The notes under the pieces were generated by a model, which was not told the origin of the DNA, made no database searches, and was given only the letters and a program-made list of their open reading frames with translations. Below, in pieces: positions 1 through 8,782 of a stretch of DNA of 64,000 nt. Location: positions 6,510,001-6,574,000 of the forward strand of contig NZ_CP150170.1 of NCBI RefSeq assembly GCF_037963865.1. The letters run 5' to 3'. Source of the stretch: Paenibacillus sp. FSL R10-2734 (lineage in GTDB: Bacteria > Bacillota > Bacilli > Paenibacillales > Paenibacillaceae). The number at the start of each line of letters is the position of its first letter. Positions within the stretch are counted from its first letter, which is position 1. The position numbers and the translations under genes were made by a program.

Positions 1-907
1 ACTCCTCGTTCGCAGCCTGTATCGGAATAATTCGGTGCCCCTTAATCTGATAAGGTAAAATCGACTCCGGATGCTTCTCGATCATCACCACACCCATACA
101 GGATGAGGATCCGAGCAATTGCTCGCCGACGATCGTATTTGCAAAAGTTGTTTTCCCCGACCCTACAGCACCCGCAATAATGGTGTTACGAAAGGTGGAT
201 GATAACGCCCGAATCAATTCAACCGCTTCCACTGGAATACATTCCGTACCCGCCTGATCTTCTAGACTTAGAAACTCTACAACCTGTCGTCGTAGCGATA
301 TTGTAGTGAAGCCATCCCATACTCTCGGGGATACCCAAATCGCAAGTCTAATAAATCGACCGGGCCAGAGTGGATCATCCATTTTAAACTCCACCGAGGG
401 GTTGTCCTTGTTCAGCTTTTTGTTGGGATCACTTTTTAATAAGGAACGCTTTAACTGCTCAACCCGATCTAGCGAAGGCATCTCGTACGGATAAGCTATG
501 AACTCACCTTTATGGTTATAAAAGATTTGCTTTCCGATCATCTGAAGTCCAGTTGACTCACTGTATGCACGATCAGTAAACCATCGATACGCTGGTCCGA
601 AACCTTTCCACTCGTGATACAACGCTTCTGCCGCCGTTCGGTATGCTTCTGGTACCTTGCCCGTAAAAGGTGTTTTCCGTAAGTACTTCTCAATCTCATT
701 CATAAAAAAGCTAACCGCCTGCGGATCGCCAATTAGCGCCTTCGCATTTAGCTCGAAGTAGGCATCATCCTCACGTTCCAGCCCTTCGTTCATATCGTTT
801 TTCATTTTTTGCAAAAATGCGTAAAAGTCTTCCTTGCCCGGTTTGCTCATGCGTAGGATACTTTGCTTTAGAGAGAACAACAGTCGATTCGTTTGATTTT
901 CGTTCAT
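1..907 (-). CDS. CpaF/TadA-like secretion ATPase, partial (C-terminus outside window)
   Basis: The frame opens at an ATG at 907 and stays open to the left edge, giving the first 302 residues. A Walker A motif GAVGSGKTT lies near residues 246-254, with a hydrophobic strand before it and a VVMIEKHPE segment after it, as in VirB11/CpaF hexameric ATPases that power Tad/type II/IV machines. The roughly 240-residue N-terminal region is longer and more diverged than in the second TadA in this window. The start overlaps the stop of the upstream CpaE-like gene as ATGA (904-907), so the two are translationally coupled. Walker B and the C-terminus lie outside the window, so activity cannot be judged. 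Confidence 0.8.
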   Translation of the reverse strand, partial: MNENQTNRLLFSLKQSILRMSKPGKEDFYAFLQKMKNDMNEGLEREDDAYFELNAKALIGDPQAVSFFMNEIEKYLRKTPFTGKVPEAYRTAAEALYHEWKGFGPAYRWFTDRAYSESTGLQMIGKQIFYNHKGEFIAYPYEMPSLDRVEQLKRSLLKSDPNKKLNKDNPSVEFKMDDPLWPGRFIRLAIWVSPRVWDGFTTISLRRQVVEFLSLEDQAGTECIPVEAVELIRALSSTFRNTIIAGAVGSGKTTFANTIVGEQLLGSSSCMGVVMIEKHPESILPYQIKGHRIIPIQAANEE

Positions 908-1968
908 AGGAATATACCTTTCTTTTTAGCTTCTGGCGCCAACCCCATCGACACGAGCAGAGAATGTACCTTATCATCCACATGCTGCAGATCTCTTTTA
1001 CCTAGTGGTAAGCTTTCCTGCAAGGGCTGGTAATACGGTAGCTCCAGCAAGATTTCAGTCCCAAAGCGAAGTGCTAGATTTTTAGGCGAAGATATTTCTT
1101 CCACATTACGGCGGTTAATAATCAGTTGAAAATCATGTGGACGTAGATCCATATGCCCAGCAAGCTCTAGTAAAGGTTCGAGTCTGTATTCATGCTTTGG
1201 ATGAGTTACGATCATGCGCAGTGCTGATTTGTGCATTCCGACATACCACGCAGCGCTTTCCGGAATAGAGCCAAAGTCAGCAATAACCACATCAGCATTC
1301 GCCCTAGCTCTAGCCAAAAAATATTCAATCTCATCCTCCTGATAATCTTGTGCACTCAAATAATCGTAGTTGCCTGGAAGATATAAATAACCATCTTGCT
1401 TAATCAATTGTTCAAAATCCTCATCATGAATCATCTTCCCTGTAAGCCTTGATCGAAGCCTATCCAGACTGATGATCGTTTTACAGTCAAATCCGGGATC
1501 ATACAAATCAAGTCCAAGGACAATAACACGAAGGCCTGCCGCGGCAATCCGCCTTGCGAACAGCTTTGCTACACTAGTGCAGCCAATCCCCGGTCCTGAG
1601 CCAAAAAAACCAACCAGATTCCTTCGCTCCTCACCATCCTCGTCTAAAATAAAACGAATCTTCTCTATCACCACTGACGAGGTAGAACGAGGAGGGATAA
1701 AATATATCCCTAAGCTTTCACACAACATATGTACAGCTTGGTAACCACTTATTCCCTTTTGCAAATATACATACAGGATCGTTGATCTTGGATAATTCCG
1801 GCGCAGTTCGCTAAGTGACTGAGCTTGGATCTGGTCACTAGTAACCATTAACATATGGTCCTCTACATGAGATGGATCAGGAAGAACACTTTGTGTGATT
1901 ACAATAAACCCTGCATTTTTGATATCATTAATGGTTAACTGGTCTATGCCTAGACTAAATATTTTCAA
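904..1968 (-). CDS. CpaE/TadZ-like protein with degenerate P-loop
   Basis: A 354-residue protein with a receiver-like N-terminal domain and a MinD/ParA-type ATPase domain from about residue 118. TadZ/CpaE proteins sit at the cell pole or membrane and recruit the pilus machine. The P-loop (about residues 121-132, FFGSGPGIGCTS) has Cys130 where the conserved Lys is expected, so ATP hydrolysis may be lost. Later segments such as RVIVLGLDLYDPG and VVIADFG fit the Walker A-prime and Walker B strands of the family. It sits between the SAF protein (12-base gap) and the CpaF-like ATPase (4-base overlap) in one operon. Confidence 0.75.
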   Translation of the reverse strand: MKIFSLGIDQLTINDIKNAGFIVITQSVLPDPSHVEDHMLMVTSDQIQAQSLSELRRNYPRSTILYVYLQKGISGYQAVHMLCESLGIYFIPPRSTSSVVIEKIRFILDEDGEERRNLVGFFGSGPGIGCTSVAKLFARRIAAAGLRVIVLGLDLYDPGFDCKTIISLDRLRSRLTGKMIHDEDFEQLIKQDGYLYLPGNYDYLSAQDYQEDEIEYFLARARANADVVIADFGSIPESAAWYVGMHKSALRMIVTHPKHEYRLEPLLELAGHMDLRPHDFQLIINRRNVEEISSPKNLALRFGTEILLELPYYQPLQESLPLGKRDLQHVDDKVHSLLVSMGLAPEAKKKGIFL

Positions 1969-1980
1969 GGCTCTTCCCTC

Positions 1981-2724
1981 CTACTCGACCCGTACTATCC
2001 ACAGCTTCTTACCCTGCTCCAAAAATTGTCCGAGGCGTTGTCCATCACTTTTCTTCAGCTTCAATTCCGGTGTCGCCACCTTGCCAGTCGAAGTGAACCG
2101 ATTATTGTTATTGCCCTTTTCTGAATCCAGCACATCATTATTGTCTTCTGTTCGCACATAGTTCACCGTGATCCCAGATAAAAACACCTCTTTTGCAGGT
2201 TCACTAAGTGAGCTTTGCACGCTCAATTCTTCCCCTTCCTCCTTGTTATTTGAGCTAAGCGATTCACTCCTCTTCTCTCGGTCTCCATCTACAAGATAAA
2301 TATCTACCTTATCCCGGCTGCGCAGTGAACCATTGATGGCATAGATGGCCTCCTTCGGTATAGGAAAGATCCCTTCATCCTCTAAGGGCTCTAAATCACT
2401 AACATCCACGAGCGATGCCGTCAAAATACTTCCGTTAGTCAGATTTACATTCGTAATTTTATGCTCCACCTGTGAGATTTCTGTAATTACGCCAGAAGGT
2501 ATATCCTTGGTCTGAACAGAATCCAAATACACATCACTTGCTTTCAGCTCATAGTTTTTGGGAAGAAACTCCCCGCCCACCACCTTAATTTTGACCACGG
2601 TCCGCGATAGTACGTAGGGCTTGAAATAAAGATCATAGCCCAGCAGTCCGCCGACTCCAGTAATCAAAATAAGACTTGCGAATAAATAGTTACGTTTTAA
2701 CAATTGCCTGCGCTGTAAAGCCAA
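1981..2724 (-). CDS. SAF-domain membrane protein (CpaB/RcpC-like)
   Basis: About 247 residues. One transmembrane helix near the N-terminus (YLFASLILITGVGGLLGYDL) is followed by an extracytoplasmic SAF/CpaB-type domain; LKASDVYLDSVQTKDIPSG and NVNLTNGSILTASLV are typical strands. CpaB/RcpC proteins help assemble the Tad export channel, and in Gram-positives the SAF protein is usually the first gene before cpaE and cpaF, as here. I chose the TTG at 2724 because a perfect AAGGAGGTGG lies 7 bases upstream; an upstream GTG at 2745 would place that ribosome-binding site inside the gene. The C-terminal third is rich in Ser, Glu and Asn and looks disordered. Confidence 0.7.
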   Translation of the reverse strand: MALQRRQLLKRNYLFASLILITGVGGLLGYDLYFKPYVLSRTVVKIKVVGGEFLPKNYELKASDVYLDSVQTKDIPSGVITEISQVEHKITNVNLTNGSILTASLVDVSDLEPLEDEGIFPIPKEAIYAINGSLRSRDKVDIYLVDGDREKRSESLSSNNKEEGEELSVQSSLSEPAKEVFLSGITVNYVRTEDNNDVLDSEKGNNNNRFTSTGKVATPELKLKKSDGQRLGQFLEQGKKLWIVRVE

Positions 2725-2762
2725 ACTTTCCACCTCCTTAACCACATAATTTTTGAAACGAC

Positions 2763-2795
2763 AAAAAGCAACTTGGCGTAAATAGCCAAGCTGCT
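2763..2795 (-). terminator. Rho-independent terminator after purU
   Basis: Read on the minus strand: AGCAGCTTGGC, a 7-base loop, GCCAAGTTGCT, then TTTTT. It lies downstream of purU and just before the SAF gene, separating the two transcripts. Confidence 0.7.
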
Positions 2796-2847
2796 GGTAA
2801 AATGCTTTTTTACCTGTAGAGATTTAGAGAACTATTAGATTATTGGG

Positions 2848-2891
2848 TTCCGGTGAAAGCCCTCAGGCTTACATCGTAGCTTTCACCGGAA
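2848..2891 (-). other. 13-bp inverted repeat downstream of purU
   Basis: TTCCGGTGAAAGC (2848-2860) and its exact complement (2879-2891) flank an 18-base loop, 9 bases after the purU stop. No T-run follows, so it may be an RNA-stabilising hairpin placed before the true terminator at 2763-2795. Confidence 0.6.
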
Positions 2892-2899
2892 GTTAACCT

Positions 2900-3808
2900 C
2901 TATTTAAATACTACAGTCTTATTCTGATGGACGAGGATCCGGTCTTCGATATGCCATTTCACCGCACGAGCCAGAACAATCCGCTCAATGGTGCGTCCAA
3001 TTCGCTTCAGCTCGATAACATCATCACTGTGGCTCACCCGCTGCACATCCTGTTCAATAATCGGGCCACCATCAAGCTCTTCTGTAACATAGTGAGCAGT
3101 TGCTCCGATAATTTTCACTCCGCGCTGATACGCTTGAGCGTAGGGATTACCGCCAATAAAGGCTGGCAGGAAGGAGTGGTGAATGTTAATAATCTTGTGG
3201 CGATAATGCTCAATAAACGACGGAGAAATAATTTGCATATATCGTGCCAAAATAATAACATCGATATCATCTCCGATGACCTCAAGCTGACGTTTTTCCG
3301 CCTCAGCCTTAGTATCCGCCGTAACTGGAATATGGTGAAAAGGAATGTCAAAGGACTCGACATACGATTTCATGTCCAAATGGTTACTAACGACGAGAGC
3401 AATGTCGGCATCTAGATCGCCAGCTTGCCACTGCCAAAGCAACTCTACAAGACAGTGGTCTTCTTTAGAGACAAATATTGCTAGTTTTTTCTTATGACGA
3501 ACATTAAAAATCTTCCAGTTCATCTTAAAACGCTCGGCCACTCCGCCAAACTGAGAGCGAATCTCTTCCAGACGATCTCCTAATTCAGGCAGGTCAAACT
3601 CAACTCTCATAAAGAACATTCCGCCATCTGGATCCATCGTATACTGATCCGATTGCACAATATTCGCACCATGCTGATACAGAAAGTGTGATACAGCTGC
3701 CACAATTCCCGGTCCGTCAGGACAGGAAATGAGCATACGCGCCCGGTTGGAATATGACTCGGCACCTGACGAATTGTTTCTTTTTACGTGTACTTCCATG
3801 ATCCTCAT
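2900..3808 (-). CDS. purU: Formyltetrahydrofolate deformylase
   Basis: A 302-residue protein that hydrolyses 10-formyl-THF to THF and formate, balancing one-carbon pools for purine synthesis. An N-terminal ACT domain (about 22-100, ARMLISCPDGPGIVAAVSHF) is followed by a formyltransferase-type catalytic domain with INIHHSFLPAFIGGNPY, the GATAHYVTEELDGGPII core and the catalytic Asn/His/Asp set of PurU. Length is close to the usual 280-300. The ATG at 3808 is preceded by GAGAGG. It is monocistronic, with its own hairpin and terminator downstream. Confidence 0.93.
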   Translation of the reverse strand: MRIMEVHVKRNNSSGAESYSNRARMLISCPDGPGIVAAVSHFLYQHGANIVQSDQYTMDPDGGMFFMRVEFDLPELGDRLEEIRSQFGGVAERFKMNWKIFNVRHKKKLAIFVSKEDHCLVELLWQWQAGDLDADIALVVSNHLDMKSYVESFDIPFHHIPVTADTKAEAEKRQLEVIGDDIDVIILARYMQIISPSFIEHYRHKIINIHHSFLPAFIGGNPYAQAYQRGVKIIGATAHYVTEELDGGPIIEQDVQRVSHSDDVIELKRIGRTIERIVLARAVKWHIEDRILVHQNKTVVFK

Positions 3809-3864
3809 CCCATCCTCTCATCTACATGTGCAATCTGAAGTCTAGCTTAAGCATGAACGAGCAA

Positions 3865-4974
3865 TTACTTGCCAGCTAACCATGCAATCAAGCGATGATT
3901 AATAGCTTCCTCGCTCAGCCCAGGGAATAGCTCGGCAGCGATGACTTCATCATATAGACGCTCCAACGGTTCACGTGGATCAGCTTTTTTAGCCTTGGCA
4001 TCGTTCTTCAGTATCTCCCAGACATTAAGCACATATTGACGGGAATCGATCTCCTTATTAGCAAAAAACTCGCGCAGTTTTTCAACATCCTCTATAAACT
4101 CCGGTCCAAATCGTTCAGCTACGTTACCACGAAGCAAAGCAATCTCCACCTCATACATCGGACGCTGTTTCTTCGCATCCTTGCCAACCCATGGTGTCTC
4201 CAAAATGAAAGGCAGACCTGCCAATTTCTCATGATGGACGATTTTGTTAATCGTATCAAAACCGATCCAACCCGAACCAATTGGAGTATGACGGTCTTTA
4301 CCTGCTCCACATGGATTTTTACTGTCATTGATGTGGATGACCCCAAGACGATTCAAGCCAATAATCTCATCAAACTTGTTAAGAACGCCATCCAAATCAT
4401 TAACGATATCATAGCCAGCATCATGAATGTGACAAGTATCAAGACATACGGACAAACGCTCGTTATGTTCAACCTTATTAATGATCGAAGCAATCTCCTC
4501 GAAGCTGCGTCCGATCTCTGTTCCCTTACCAGCCATAGTTTCTAGGGCGATATGAACTTCCGTTTCATTGGTTCCCCCAAGAACCTCATTTAGACCATCA
4601 GCAATCCGCTGGATACCATATTCAGCATCCTTATCAGTGAACGCACCTGGATGTAATACGATATGCTTGACCTCAAGTGCATGCGTACGGCGAATTTCCT
4701 CTTGCAAGAAATCAACGGCTAACTGATACGTATTCTCCTTGTAGGAAGCGAGATTAATAATGTAAGGTGCGTGGACGACAATCTCCTCCACACCGTTTTC
4801 TTTCATTGCTTGCTTCCCTTCAACGGGATACATGGCATCAATCGGCTTGCGGCGCGTGTTCTGTGGCGCTCCTGTATATATCATAAATGAGCTGGAACCA
4901 TACTCATTTGCTTCATTTGCTGCGGTCAAAAGACCCTTGTCCGAGCAAGACACATGTGAACCTATTTTCAGCAT
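3865..4974 (-). CDS. nfo: Endonuclease IV with a C-terminal extension
   Basis: AP endonuclease of base-excision repair, TIM-barrel fold with three zinc ions. Metal-ligand motifs are present in order: VVHAPY, VLHPGAF, ALETMAGKG, CLDTCHIHDAGYD, VIHINDSKNPCGAGKDRHTPIGSG and FILETPW. The barrel ends near residue 275-290. The protein is 369 residues, about 75-90 longer than typical Nfo, with a charged helical tail (EDVEKLREFFANKEIDSRQY onward) of unknown role. The ATG at 4974 has a GGGAAG site upstream. Confidence 0.9.
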   Translation of the reverse strand: MLKIGSHVSCSDKGLLTAANEANEYGSSSFMIYTGAPQNTRRKPIDAMYPVEGKQAMKENGVEEIVVHAPYIINLASYKENTYQLAVDFLQEEIRRTHALEVKHIVLHPGAFTDKDAEYGIQRIADGLNEVLGGTNETEVHIALETMAGKGTEIGRSFEEIASIINKVEHNERLSVCLDTCHIHDAGYDIVNDLDGVLNKFDEIIGLNRLGVIHINDSKNPCGAGKDRHTPIGSGWIGFDTINKIVHHEKLAGLPFILETPWVGKDAKKQRPMYEVEIALLRGNVAERFGPEFIEDVEKLREFFANKEIDSRQYVLNVWEILKNDAKAKKADPREPLERLYDEVIAAELFPGLSEEAINHRLIAWLAGK

Positions 4975-5063
4975 ACTTCTTCCCTCTTTCCTTCACGAAT
5001 TACCCCCTATTCTACCGTGATCAGAAAAATAAATCTAGACAAGGTCAATATGCTGGGTTCTGC

Positions 5064-5092
5064 TTCGCAAAACTTTGGAAATAAGCTATACT
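5064..5092 (+). promoter_or_regulatory. Possible sigma-A promoter for the 5147 gene
   Basis: TTCGCA, 17 bases, TATACT, about 55 bases before the ATG at 5147. The -35 box is weak; it is the best candidate in the gap between the divergent nfo and 5147 genes. Confidence 0.4.
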
Positions 5093-5146
5093 TTAATATG
5101 AGATTAAATTTTGTGAGAATACTCATTGCCAAAAGGTGGTGTATGC

Positions 5147-5611
5147 ATGTCTATCCAATCAGGACTTGGTTTATTATCCGCAACACCGAGCAATTGGTTC
5201 ATGAACTCTATCGCTTTCTGGACATTTATGCTGCTGGGTTCCATGTGTATCGGCGGTTTTTTTATGTTCCGAAAATTTCTAAAGGTATTGCCTAAAGCCG
5301 ATGGAAAATCAAAGCTAGACTGGCAAAATTACTGGGTGGAACGCAGCCGTTCACTCTGGAGTGATGAATCAAAAGCTTTTTTGGACCAGCTTGTACAGCC
5401 TGTTCCTACTCCTTTTCGCGATATCGCCAAACATTCTATTGCTGCCGAGATCGGTAAGATCGCAGTAGAAAGCAATGCGAAAGAGGTTACTCGTGATCAC
5501 TGCATTAAAGGTTACATAGTCGCCACACCGCGACGTGACAATCGTTTCCTCGTTAATTTTCTCGAAAAGAATAAAATCGACTACTCTGCTTACCAGCATT
5601 TATTTAAGTGA
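5147..5611 (+). CDS. Small membrane-anchored protein (DUF2621/YneK-like)
   Basis: 154 residues with one hydrophobic helix (about 14-40, WFMNSIAFWTFMLLGSMCIG) and a soluble C-terminal domain of about 110 residues. The sequence resembles the DUF2621 family found in spore-forming Bacillales; its biochemical function is unknown to me. The ATG at 5147 follows AAAGGTGG; a longer frame from a TTG at 5126 would swallow this site. It is followed 38 bases later by the epimerase gene on the same strand, probably co-transcribed. Confidence 0.7.
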   Translation: MSIQSGLGLLSATPSNWFMNSIAFWTFMLLGSMCIGGFFMFRKFLKVLPKADGKSKLDWQNYWVERSRSLWSDESKAFLDQLVQPVPTPFRDIAKHSIAAEIGKIAVESNAKEVTRDHCIKGYIVATPRRDNRFLVNFLEKNKIDYSAYQHLFK

Positions 5612-5649
5612 TTGTATCAAATGTTGCGTTCAGAACGGAGGCCAACCTT

Positions 5650-6555
5650 ATGAAATATGTGGTATGTGGCGGCACCGGTTTTATTGGCAGCGAACTAACA
5701 AAATACTGGCTACTGGCAGGAAACGAAGTTGTAATCGTCGGTCGCAATCTACCTAAAGCTGCGTCATATCATCCTAAGCTGAGTTACCACACTTGGGACA
5801 GCCTTAACGCTGATTCAACACCCGTGGAAAATGCGGATGCCTTGGTCAATCTCGCTGGAGCTTCTCTTAGCCAACGTTGGAGTCCAAGCGGTAAGCAAGC
5901 GATTATGCAATCACGTCTTGCAACCGTTTCCTCAGCCGCAAAGCTACTCGATCGTTTGAATCATAAGCCTTCTGTAGTCATTCAAGCGTCCGCTGTAGCT
6001 ATTTACGGAACTTCTTTACAAGATACCTTTAGTGAATCATCAGCATCCCATGTCATGGATTTCCCTTCTGACGTGGTTAAGACATGGGAACAAGCATCAG
6101 ATGAAGCATACAAGAATATCCGTGTGATCAAGTTGCGTACTGGGGTTGTGCTCGGCAATAAGAGCGGTGCTTTCCCCAAGATGAATCTTCCCTATTTACT
6201 GGGCTTTGGCGGTAACATCGGCACGGGAAACCAGTGGGTCTCCTGGATTCACCTGACAGATATCGTTCGTCTGATCGATTTTTGCATTCAGAATCCCTTG
6301 ATAGCAGGACCAGTTAATGCCACTGCTCCACATCCGGTTACGAACGAAGAGTTCGGTAGAACGATCGGCAAAGTGTACAAACGACCACATTGGTTCCCGC
6401 TGCCCGCTATCCTGTTAAAAATAGCAGTAGGTGAATTGTCCGAGATCCTCCTCAAAGGACAACGTGTCCTTCCATCGGCGGCATTAGAGCAAGGCTTTAT
6501 CTTTACCTTCCCCACACTTCAAACCGCTTTAGAAGATTTGAAAAGCCAAAAATAG
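5650..6555 (+). CDS. TIGR01777-type SDR family epimerase
   Basis: 301 residues, NAD(P)-binding Rossmann protein. The GGTGFIGS nucleotide motif is at the N-terminus and QASAVAIYG is the Ser/Tyr catalytic region. The C-terminal PLPAILLKIAVGELSEILLKGQRVLPS segment is diagnostic of the TIGR01777 (YfhF-like) subfamily, which is related to sugar-nucleotide epimerases but has no established substrate. The ATG at 5650 has CGGAGG 8 bases upstream; an upstream in-frame ATG at 5608 overlaps the preceding gene and lacks a site. Confidence 0.85.
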   Translation: MKYVVCGGTGFIGSELTKYWLLAGNEVVIVGRNLPKAASYHPKLSYHTWDSLNADSTPVENADALVNLAGASLSQRWSPSGKQAIMQSRLATVSSAAKLLDRLNHKPSVVIQASAVAIYGTSLQDTFSESSASHVMDFPSDVVKTWEQASDEAYKNIRVIKLRTGVVLGNKSGAFPKMNLPYLLGFGGNIGTGNQWVSWIHLTDIVRLIDFCIQNPLIAGPVNATAPHPVTNEEFGRTIGKVYKRPHWFPLPAILLKIAVGELSEILLKGQRVLPSAALEQGFIFTFPTLQTALEDLKSQK

Positions 6556-6583
6556 CAGAATCAACATTCTTTTCTTGTACCCT

Positions 6584-8233
6584 TCATCCCATGTGGAATG
6601 TGTAACTTCCTTTTACAATCTTAAATACGGCCCCCTCTGTCAGCGGGTATTCTTTATAAGGGATCATGGCTTCGCCTTGAAAAAACGTCCCGTTTCTGGA
6701 GTCCAGATCCTTTAGAACGTACCCGTCTGGGCTCCTAGAAATCTCAACATGCACTCTTGATGCTCCTTCTGATCTTTCTACATACTGAGCTACTTCTGCC
6801 GAGCGGCCGATGATGAAGCTAGTTCGGTTTAACGCAATGGTTTCCACCTCCGCCTCTTCCTCATCGCTTCTTTTGAGATAAGGAACATTTCGAGCTATCT
6901 TGTCATTTCGTTTGCCTTGCTCAGGTGTTTCTTCCCGTGATAATAAGGCCGTTGGCGCTACAGGCACTGGTGGTGTTACAAAACTATGTTCCTCTGATCT
7001 TGATTCAAATCGTGCAGATGGAACGCTAGATAAGGGATCAGGTTGATGCTGATCTGCCTTTGGAATCGATGCCGCCTGACGAGCAGTACTTACTGGATTC
7101 CTACCGAAATTCCATTCCAATTCTCTTCGACTCGAACTCCAGTTTGTATCTTCAGCATCTTCACTTGTATGATCCTTTTCTTCGTCATCTCCAAGCCTTA
7201 GCCTTCCGCTCCATACCATCCAGCTAAAGACAGCCAATACGATCGTTGCAATGCCACAAACCGTTAGCCATAATAGCTTTGGACTATCCAAATATAGAAA
7301 TTTCCATAATAAAGCATCTACCAATAAGCATCCTAGAATTAAATAAGTTCTTGTACTTGAGGATTGTGAATTCGTCAACGTATCATCCTCTAGAAAATGA
7401 GGCGACCTCTCCTCTTCTTTTATTTTTAGACTGGGATAACTACTTAACCAAGGAGCTGAGTTATGTGGCGTATTTAGAACCTTTTCCTCATTCCGCTCAT
7501 TTATTTTTTTCTGGGGAGCAGCTACCTCATTCACAAACAGTTCCTTTGCTCTTTCTTGCATTCGCCTTTCTGGTTCTATCGGACGCGCTTCTGTCATCTT
7601 AAGTGTGCTGGGTGCCATTTCTTCATTACTATTGAATGCTCTTCTACTAGAATCTCCCTCCGTTAACAACTCTGAGAGAAGACCCTTTAAGCCTGCTGGT
7701 GTAAATTCTTCTTCACCACAGTATTGCAATAATCTCTGAACACCACTGCCCGTAAGCTCTGTGATAGACGCCATTAGCACCATGATCAGCGACTTGAGGG
7801 ACTCTCCCAGCCTAGAAGCAGGCACATTCCCTTGAATAGGGATGTAGGTGAGGTATACCTTCCCACTCTGCAATGTTCCTTCTATAAAAATATAATCTTC
7901 ATGCAAAGCATACTGATCCGCCCGCAGCATATATAACCTGCCATCTTCCATCCCTTGAGAAATTTGCAGAAGTAATCCAAAAAATGAGGTCATGCTCAGC
8001 TTCTCACTTTTGAGCAAATGACTAAGCATTTTTTTACGCGAAACAGCATATTCCATGGTAACCTTCAAATCGATTTCCCTAAGTAACAATCTTAAATGAT
8101 GAGGAATGTCAGTGTTCATCAGCATACGAGCTTGAACCATATTAAGCTTACATGCCGGCATCCCTTCTGGTTCGCCAAGCATCATATATATACCGTCCTG
8201 CTGCATAAAGTCACGGGTTAATCCGAACAACAA
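6584..8233 (-). CDS. FHA-domain protein at the end of the Tad operon
   Basis: 549 residues. The N-terminal domain (about 1-185) matches the DUF6382 type seen in Paenibacillus FHA proteins. A variable linker, two adjacent hydrophobic helices (about 295-345), a second disordered linker, and a C-terminal FHA domain (about 468-548; FIIGRSAEVAQYV, SRVHVEI, LKDLDSRNGTF) follow. FHA domains bind phosphothreonine, so the protein may sense a Ser/Thr kinase signal for pilus assembly. TTG start at 8233 with GGAGGTGAT upstream. The prepilin peptidase gene ends 15 bases upstream, which makes this the last gene of the Tad operon. Confidence 0.8.
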   Translation of the reverse strand: MLFGLTRDFMQQDGIYMMLGEPEGMPACKLNMVQARMLMNTDIPHHLRLLLREIDLKVTMEYAVSRKKMLSHLLKSEKLSMTSFFGLLLQISQGMEDGRLYMLRADQYALHEDYIFIEGTLQSGKVYLTYIPIQGNVPASRLGESLKSLIMVLMASITELTGSGVQRLLQYCGEEEFTPAGLKGLLSELLTEGDSSRRAFNSNEEMAPSTLKMTEARPIEPERRMQERAKELFVNEVAAPQKKINERNEEKVLNTPHNSAPWLSSYPSLKIKEEERSPHFLEDDTLTNSQSSSTRTYLILGCLLVDALLWKFLYLDSPKLLWLTVCGIATIVLAVFSWMVWSGRLRLGDDEEKDHTSEDAEDTNWSSSRRELEWNFGRNPVSTARQAASIPKADQHQPDPLSSVPSARFESRSEEHSFVTPPVPVAPTALLSREETPEQGKRNDKIARNVPYLKRSDEEEAEVETIALNRTSFIIGRSAEVAQYVERSEGASRVHVEISRSPDGYVLKDLDSRNGTFFQGEAMIPYKEYPLTEGAVFKIVKGSYTFHMG

Positions 8234-8248
8234 GTATCACCTCCTAAA

Positions 8249-8758
8249 TTAAAAATATAGATAAGCGCATATGGAACCGGGGACTACAGCCAGCATGAAA
8301 GGAAATCTCAAAAGTTCACTATCTTTATTTTTTAATAGGAAATGGCTCTTCAATAATATGAATCCAGAAATTGTACTAATGATCTTACGCGAACGTCTGC
8401 CTGTCTCCCGTCTCTTTAAGACAATTAGCCACCCTATTAAAGCTCCAAACAGTACGGAGTACATCACGACCTGCAACGTAAACAATATTCCTGTCCACGC
8501 CCCGATCCCGGCAAAAAGCTTAACATCCCCCGCACCAACCGCCCCCACCAAATGCATGATCAGAAGCACTGTAAATCCTGCAGTAGCACCCACACCAGCC
8601 TTCAACAGTCCATCCCAGCCGTTCATCAGCGCTTGAGCAAGCAGACCCGCAAGCAAGCCTGACACAGTGATCCAGTTTGGTATTCTCATTGACTTAATAT
8701 CTGTAATAAGTGCTGCTGCCAGAAACGGCAGACACCCCCAGAAGGCCCACTCCGCCAT
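8249..8758 (-). CDS. A24-family prepilin peptidase (TadV/CpaA-like)
   Basis: 169 residues, polytopic membrane aspartyl protease that cleaves the leader of Flp-type prepilins. The two catalytic aspartates are visible: D20 in ITDIKSMRIPNWI and D78 in the GAGDVKL signature. It lacks the N-methyltransferase domain of larger PilD enzymes, as expected for TadV. ATG at 8758 with AGGAG upstream. It lies between a TadE-like gene and the FHA gene, and its substrate is presumably the small pilin encoded at 12790-12978. Confidence 0.88.
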   Translation of the reverse strand: MAEWAFWGCLPFLAAALITDIKSMRIPNWITVSGLLAGLLAQALMNGWDGLLKAGVGATAGFTVLLIMHLVGAVGAGDVKLFAGIGAWTGILFTLQVVMYSVLFGALIGWLIVLKRRETGRRSRKIISTISGFILLKSHFLLKNKDSELLRFPFMLAVVPGSICAYLYF

Positions 8759-8782
8759 AGATTACACTCCTTTCCCCTCCAC

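Noticed and set aside
4036..4545. 169-codon plus-strand frame inside nfo
   Set aside because: Antisense to a gene whose zinc-ligand motifs are all present.
5017..5295. 92-codon plus-strand frame overlapping the DUF2621-like gene
   Set aside because: Different frame from the gene with a good start site and family match.
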